18,528 nucleotides of DNA from JACJYC01 sp964558465 (GTDB lineage: Bacteria > Bacteroidota > Bacteroidia > Chitinophagales > Saprospiraceae). The stretch lies in NCBI GenBank assembly GCA_964558465.1, contig CAZLEF010000112.1:1-18528 (forward strand), given 5' to 3'. The translations under genes and the position numbers were made by a program. Positions within the stretch are counted from its first letter, which is position 1. Every line of letters starts with the position of its first letter. Shown one piece after another: positions 14,712 through 18,528 of the stretch. A model generated the notes under the pieces. The model was not told the origin of the DNA, ran no database searches, and worked only from the letters and a program-made list of their open reading frames with translations.

Positions 14712-15245
14712 ATGATAGAAACATTGATCTCTTCGAAGACCAGGATAAAACTTTTGCTGAAATTTTTTCTCAACAGCAAAACAACCGCTTATCTTCGCAG
14801 CCTGGAAAGCGAATTCGGAGAGTCTTCCAACGCTATCCGGGTAGAATTGAACCGCCTGGAAAAAGCCGGTATGCTGACATCTCGTCAGGATGGCAACAAA
14901 AAGCGGTTCCAGGCGAATACCCAGCACCCCCTATTCAGAGAAATCCATAACATCCTGCGGAAACAAATCGGCCTGGACCATATCCTGGAAAAGGTGATCC
15001 TTCGCCTCGGCAAAGTTGAAAAGGTCTACCTGACCGGCCATTTTGCCCGCGGCATCGACAGCCAGGTCATTGAACTTTTATTCATCGGACCCGATATTGA
15101 CCGAAACTATTTGGCCCGCTTGATCGTAAAAGTGGAATCGGCCATCAACCGCAAAATCAATTACCTGATTTTCGAAAACGAGACCCTCAATTGGGCTGAA
15201 ATCGAAACCGAACCCTTTTTATTGTACGCTGAAGACAAATTATAA
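14712..15245 (+). CDS. Winged-helix regulator with degenerate nucleotidyltransferase-like domain
   Basis: A 177-residue protein. Residues about 5-70 form an ArsR-like winged helix: SSKTRIKLLLKFFLNSKTTA, a recognition region around ESSNAIRVELNRLEKAGML, and a wing at SRQDGNKKRFQAN. The C-terminal part (about 95-165) resembles the minimal nucleotidyltransferase fold: VYLTGHFARGIDSQVIELLF recalls the GSxARG...SDIDLLV motif, but the metal-binding Asp pair is replaced (VIEL), so it is probably inactive and perhaps a ligand sensor. This C-terminal assignment is by pattern only. It starts a run of four genes with gaps of 9-19 nt, which places it as the local regulator of a surface-polysaccharide operon, and the palindrome just upstream is its likely target. 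Confidence 0.7.
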   Translation: MIETLISSKTRIKLLLKFFLNSKTTAYLRSLESEFGESSNAIRVELNRLEKAGMLTSRQDGNKKRFQANTQHPLFREIHNILRKQIGLDHILEKVILRLGKVEKVYLTGHFARGIDSQVIELLFIGPDIDRNYLARLIVKVESAINRKINYLIFENETLNWAEIETEPFLLYAEDKL

Positions 15246-15263
15246 TCTCTAAATAAGCGCCGA

Positions 15264-16397
15264 ATGAGCAACATTCAAATGGTCGACCTCAAAAGCCAAT
15301 ACCTGAATATAAAAGCAGAGGTTGATGCAGCGATTCTCGAAGTTCTTGATTCTACCGCCTATATCAATGGCCCGCAGGTCCGGCAATTTCAAACGTCCCT
15401 GGAAACTTATCTCGACGTCCGGCATGTGATCCCCTGCGCCAATGGCACCGACGCCCTGCAGATCGCCCTGATGGCCCTTGGCCTTCAACCCGGCGACGAA
15501 GTGATCGTTCCTGCATTCACCTATGTGGCCACCGCCGAGGTGATCGCCCTCCTGCAGTTGAAGCCCATAATGGTCGATGTGGACCCCGACACCTTCAACA
15601 TCACCGCTGAATTGATCGAAAACGCCCTCACCCCACGTTCAAGAGCCATCGTGCCGGTCAATCTGTTCGGGCAAAGTTGCGATATGGAACCCATCATGGC
15701 CCTTGCCGCAAAACACGGCCTTTATGTAGTGGAAGACAACGCCCAGGCGATCGGCGCCGAATATACCTTCAGGGACGGCAGCAAAAAAAGGGCGGGCGCC
15801 ATCGGGCATATCGGCTGTACCTCATTTTATCCTTCCAAAAACCTGGGCGCCTACGGCGACGGCGGCGCGATCTACACCAACGACGAAACCCTGGCAACCG
15901 CCTGCCGCAGCATCGCCAATCACGGCCAGGCCACCCGGCGTTATTACCACGACGTGGTCGGTTGCAATTCGCGGCTGGACTCCATACAGGCCGCTATCCT
16001 CAACGTAAAACTGGCCCGGCTCGACCAATACGCCGCCGCCCGCCAAAAAGCGGCCGCTTATTACGACCAGGCTTTTGCCGGCGTCTCCCAACTCAAAGTT
16101 CCTGCCCGGCAACCCAACAGCACCCACGTTTTTCACCAATATACCCTTGTTTTGCGCGAAGGCGACCGCGAACAACTGCAAAACCACCTGAAGGACAAAG
16201 GCATACCGACCATGATCTATTACCCGGTGCCCCTTTATCAACAGGAAGCCTATAAAACCAGCGCGGCTCATCCGGGTTTCAGCCTGCCGGTTACCGAAAT
16301 GTTGTGCCGTTCGGTCATTTCACTGCCCATGCACACCGAAATGGACGACGCCATGCTGGATTATATCTGTCAGTCCGTAAAATCATTTTTCAAATAA
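15264..16397 (+). CDS. wbpE: WbpE/WlbC-type sugar nucleotide aminotransferase (DegT family)
   Basis: A 377-residue PLP enzyme of the DegT/DnrJ/EryC1/StrS family. PCANGTDALQIALMALGLQP (57-76) forms the phosphate-binding region, VVEDNAQAIGA (155-165) holds Asp158 and Gln161, and FYPSKNLGAYGDGGAI (188-203) holds the Schiff-base Lys192. HGQATRRYYHDVVGCNSRLD (about 218-237) and the C-terminal SLPMHTEMD are typical. Overall it resembles P. aeruginosa WbpE, which aminates UDP-2-acetamido-3-keto-glucuronate using glutamate on the route to UDP-2,3-diacetamido sugars. The neighbouring UDP-HexNAc dehydrogenase would provide the uronic acid; the 3-dehydrogenase (WbpB type) and acetyltransferase (WbpD type) that this route also needs are not in the window. 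Another amino-sugar product is therefore possible. It starts 18 nt after the regulator stop. Confidence 0.85.
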   Translation: MSNIQMVDLKSQYLNIKAEVDAAILEVLDSTAYINGPQVRQFQTSLETYLDVRHVIPCANGTDALQIALMALGLQPGDEVIVPAFTYVATAEVIALLQLKPIMVDVDPDTFNITAELIENALTPRSRAIVPVNLFGQSCDMEPIMALAAKHGLYVVEDNAQAIGAEYTFRDGSKKRAGAIGHIGCTSFYPSKNLGAYGDGGAIYTNDETLATACRSIANHGQATRRYYHDVVGCNSRLDSIQAAILNVKLARLDQYAAARQKAAAYYDQAFAGVSQLKVPARQPNSTHVFHQYTLVLREGDREQLQNHLKDKGIPTMIYYPVPLYQQEAYKTSAAHPGFSLPVTEMLCRSVISLPMHTEMDDAMLDYICQSVKSFFK

Positions 16398-16416
16398 CCA
16401 AAATCCATACGAAAAC

Positions 16417-17712
16417 ATGTTCCAGGAATTAGAAAAAAAAGAAAAATGCATCTCGGTGATCGGCTTGGGGTATGTGGGCCTGCCGCTGGCCCTCGCCTTT
16501 GCCCGCAAATTCAAGGTGATCGGTTTTGACATCAACCCGGACCGGGTGGCCATGATGCAACGCGGAGAAGACCCCAGCAAGGAACTGGAAAGCGAGGACT
16601 TTCACGGTTGCGATATCACCTTTACTTACAAGATGGAGGATCTCAAAAAAGCCCATTTTCACGTCGTAGCTGTGCCCACTCCGGTCGACGAACACAATGT
16701 TCCCGATCTGAAACCCGTTTTGAAAGCTTCGGAAAGCGTAGGCAAAGCCCTGAAAAAAGGCGACTATGTGGTTTACGAATCCACCGTTTACCCGGGCTGC
16801 ACCGAAGAAGATTGCCTGCCCATACTTGAGAATCTTTCCGGGTTGAAATTGGGAACCGGTTTCAAATTGGGATATTCACCTGAGCGGATCAACCCCGGCG
16901 ACAAGGAGCATACGATCGAAAAAATCCTGAAGATCGTTTCCGGCAGCGATGACGAAGCCGCCGGAGAGATCGCAAAAGTTTACGGCGCGGTGATCCACGC
17001 AGGGGTTTACAAAGCTTCCTGCATCAAGGTGGCCGAGGCCGCCAAGGTGATTGAAAACACGCAGCGCGACCTGAACATTGCGTTCATGAACGAACTTTCC
17101 ATTATTTTTGACCGGATGGGGATTGACACCAAAGAAGTGCTCGACGCCGCCGGCACCAAGTGGAATTTCCTTAATTTCAGCCCCGGCCTGGTCGGCGGCC
17201 ATTGCATAGGCGTAGATCCCTATTACCTGTTGCACAAAGCCAACGAACTGGATTACAACGCCCAGGTCATCACCAGCGGGCGGCGGATCAACGACGAAAT
17301 GCCCGCCTATATCGCCAAACGGATGGTGCAGTTACTGATCCAGAAAGGCAAAAACCCGGGACAATCCAAGGTGTTGGTCATGGGGGTTACGTTCAAGGAA
17401 AATGTGGCGGATATCCGGAATTCAAAGGTCGTCGACCTGATCCGGGAACTGATGCAGTTCTCTGTCAATGTCCACATTACCGACCCGTTCGCATCACCCA
17501 ACGAGGTGGCGCACGAATACAAATTGTCATTGGTCGATCAGGTTTCCAACGACTACGACGCCATTATCGTAGCCGTCAGCCACCACCAATACAAAAAACT
17601 GAATTACGATTATTTCCGCTCCATCACCAACGGCGATCATCCGATTCTGATGGATATCAAGTCGATGTATTCCAAACCCGAAAACAACGGCTGGGTATAT
17701 TGGCGATTGTAA
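16417..17712 (+). CDS. tviB: UDP-N-acetylhexosamine 6-dehydrogenase (TviB/WbpO type)
   Basis: A 431-residue nucleotide sugar dehydrogenase that oxidises C6 of UDP-GlcNAc or UDP-GalNAc to the uronate with two NAD. The N-terminal Rossmann motif is VIGLGYVGLPLALAF (14-28). Family motifs follow: VAVPTPVDEHNVPDLKP (84-100), YESTVYPGCTEEDCLP (120-135), YSPERINPGD (153-162), KVAEAAKVIENTQRDLN (204-220), and the catalytic Cys263 in GGHCIGVDPYY. The C-terminal domain has GVTFKENVADIRNSK, which binds the sugar nucleotide. Match to Salmonella TviB (Vi antigen) is close through the whole length, closer than I would expect for UDP-glucose dehydrogenases; UDP-ManNAc (WecC-like) activity is a less likely alternative. 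It begins 19 nt after wbpE with no Shine-Dalgarno sequence. Confidence 0.87.
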   Translation: MFQELEKKEKCISVIGLGYVGLPLALAFARKFKVIGFDINPDRVAMMQRGEDPSKELESEDFHGCDITFTYKMEDLKKAHFHVVAVPTPVDEHNVPDLKPVLKASESVGKALKKGDYVVYESTVYPGCTEEDCLPILENLSGLKLGTGFKLGYSPERINPGDKEHTIEKILKIVSGSDDEAAGEIAKVYGAVIHAGVYKASCIKVAEAAKVIENTQRDLNIAFMNELSIIFDRMGIDTKEVLDAAGTKWNFLNFSPGLVGGHCIGVDPYYLLHKANELDYNAQVITSGRRINDEMPAYIAKRMVQLLIQKGKNPGQSKVLVMGVTFKENVADIRNSKVVDLIRELMQFSVNVHITDPFASPNEVAHEYKLSLVDQVSNDYDAIIVAVSHHQYKKLNYDYFRSITNGDHPILMDIKSMYSKPENNGWVYWRL

Positions 17713-17721
17713 AAACCGAAT

Positions 17722-18330
17722 ATGAAGTCTGCAGGACAAACAAAAGCAAGGGAACAACACATTGAAAACCATTTGGATGAAAGGGAGGCGCGCTGGTTTG
17801 CCGTGTATACGCGGTTTAAACGGGAAAAACTGGTTTTACGGCAGTTGACCGGAAAAGGCGTAAAAACGTACCTCCCCCTCCAATCCTTTACCAGGCGGTA
17901 TACCCGGAAGGTCAAGCAGGTAGAACTGCCCCTGATCAACGGGTATATTTTTGTCAAAATTACCCGGCAGGACTATGTACCTGTGCTGGAAACCCCGGAC
18001 GTTGTGAATTTTGTCCGGTTTGCCCGCAACCTGATCTCCATTCCTGAAGCCGAGATCAACCTGATCCGCCGGATCCTGGGTGAAGGCGTCGAGGTGGAAG
18101 TTACGCACGAGTCTTTTCACCTGGGCGACGAAGTGGAGGTCATCGCAGGACGGCTCACCGGCCTGAAAGGCAGGCTTGTCCGCAAGGAAAATGAAAAGAA
18201 TTTATTGATTGAACTGGAAACCCTCGGCTGCGGGCTTAGCCTGTATGTCGAGCCGGAATACCTTCGCAGGTTGAAAAGCCACCCGGAATGGAAACCGGAG
18301 GGAAGCCGGACGGGGATTTGGGGGTTGTAG
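17722..18330 (+). CDS. UpxY/RfaH-like transcription antiterminator (NusG paralogue)
   Basis: A 202-residue NusG-family protein. Residues about 23-110 form the NGN domain: RWFAVYTRFKREKLVLRQL, then GVKTYLPLQSFTRRY and LPLINGYIFVKI. A KOW-like domain lies at about 130-180 (FHLGDEVEVIAGRLTGLKGR). The acidic N-terminal extension and lack of synteny with L11/L1 genes show it is not housekeeping NusG; UpxY proteins in Bacteroides bind RNA polymerase early in a capsule operon and prevent premature termination. Its gene starts 9 nt after the dehydrogenase stop, so it is co-transcribed with the sugar genes. I infer that the main polysaccharide operon lies to the right. The last residues, SRTGIWGL, are encoded in G-rich DNA that merges with the repeat region, so the original C-terminus may have been altered. 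Confidence 0.87.
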   Translation: MKSAGQTKAREQHIENHLDEREARWFAVYTRFKREKLVLRQLTGKGVKTYLPLQSFTRRYTRKVKQVELPLINGYIFVKITRQDYVPVLETPDVVNFVRFARNLISIPEAEINLIRRILGEGVEVEVTHESFHLGDEVEVIAGRLTGLKGRLVRKENEKNLLIELETLGCGLSLYVEPEYLRRLKSHPEWKPEGSRTGIWGL

Positions 18331-18450
18331 GCTTCGCCTGACGGAGGGTTTGGCCAGTATGCGGTGAGGCTGCGGGAAAAGGTTTGGGGTTGCTTCGCCC
18401 GCCGTAGCTGCGCCCTAAAGCGCGGCGAAGGAGGGTTTGGTGCTTCGCGT
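18331..18450. repeat. REP-like palindrome with short mosaic duplications
   Basis: CTTCGCC (18393-18399) pairs with GGCGAAG (18424-18430), enclosing an inner GCGC/GCGC stem (18410-18413 and 18420-18423, loop CCTAAA). GCTTCGC occurs at 18331, 18392 and 18442, and GGAGGGTTTGG at 18343 and 18430. The pieces look like rearranged copies of one palindromic intergenic element. No coding sequence is apparent. Confidence 0.6.
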
Positions 18451-18528
18451 TTGGAGTTGTTTGGGGTTGTTTGGGGTTGTTTGGGGTTGTTTGGGGTTGT
18501 TTGGGGTTGTTTGGAGTTGTTTGGGGTT
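18451..18528. repeat. 10-nt G-rich tandem array (TTGGGGTTGT)
   Basis: Seven full 10-nt units and one partial unit run to the window edge without spacers; units one and seven read TTGGAGTTGT and the rest are identical. Five consecutive GGGG tracts separated by six-base linkers satisfy the usual G-quadruplex pattern on the plus (and RNA) strand. The array continues beyond the window. Confidence 0.95.

Noticed and set aside
18451..18528. Telomere-like sequence
   Set aside because: The unit TTGGGGTTGT resembles ciliate telomere repeats only superficially. The position at the window edge is an arbitrary cut, and array variants point to an ordinary tandem repeat.

Overview
The window reads as a chromosomal segment of a Bacteroidota bacterium, most likely from the Saprospiria/Cytophaga side of the phylum. 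The support is: a PorW/SprE-type lipoprotein and a type IX secretion (T9SS) C-terminal sorting domain; a DUF1800/DUF1501 gene pair; a UpxY-type NusG paralogue; genes that mostly lack Shine-Dalgarno sequences; and several promoters matching the phylum's TTG / TAnnTTTG (-33/-7) pattern. The species cannot be fixed from the sequence alone.

Layout. 1-566 is a 5'-truncated, frameshifted IS256-type transposase remnant between two arrays of 8-nt repeats that lie in inverted orientation. pgmB (beta-phosphoglucomutase, minus strand) ends inside the right array. Divergent to it is a secreted two-gene unit, DUF1800 (1344-2996) then DUF1501 (3010-4566, Tat-like leader plus T9SS sorting domain). It converges on a long minus-strand porW/sprE-like T9SS lipoprotein gene (4671-7607). 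Next come a membrane-anchored M23/LytM peptidase (7869-8756) and a small HAD-family protein (8910-9347). The latter converges on a large secreted Asp-box/sortilin-like beta-propeller protein (9453-12557, minus). A 400-bp divergent intergenic region holds two good promoters and a cluster of TGAACGG motifs, then rpsU (12958-13146) and a KamA-family radical SAM enzyme (13271-14590).

From 14712 to 18330 four tightly spaced plus-strand genes look like the head of a surface-polysaccharide locus: a winged-helix regulator fused to a degenerate nucleotidyltransferase-like domain, a WbpE-type sugar aminotransferase, a TviB/WbpO-type UDP-HexNAc 6-dehydrogenase and a UpxY/RfaH-like antiterminator. Together they could make and control UDP-HexNAc-uronate-derived sugars for a capsule or exopolysaccharide whose remaining genes should lie to the right. 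A perfect palindrome overlapping the -7 box suggests that the regulator controls its own promoter.

The most unusual feature is at gene ends rather than in genes. Arrays of 7-8-nt repeats, each with a different unit sequence but the same architecture (a short array, a spacer, then the same unit inverted), sit at all three convergent gene junctions. A 10-nt G-rich array lies after upxY and a degenerate ~9-nt ATCC-type array lies in the porW/M23 divergent region.
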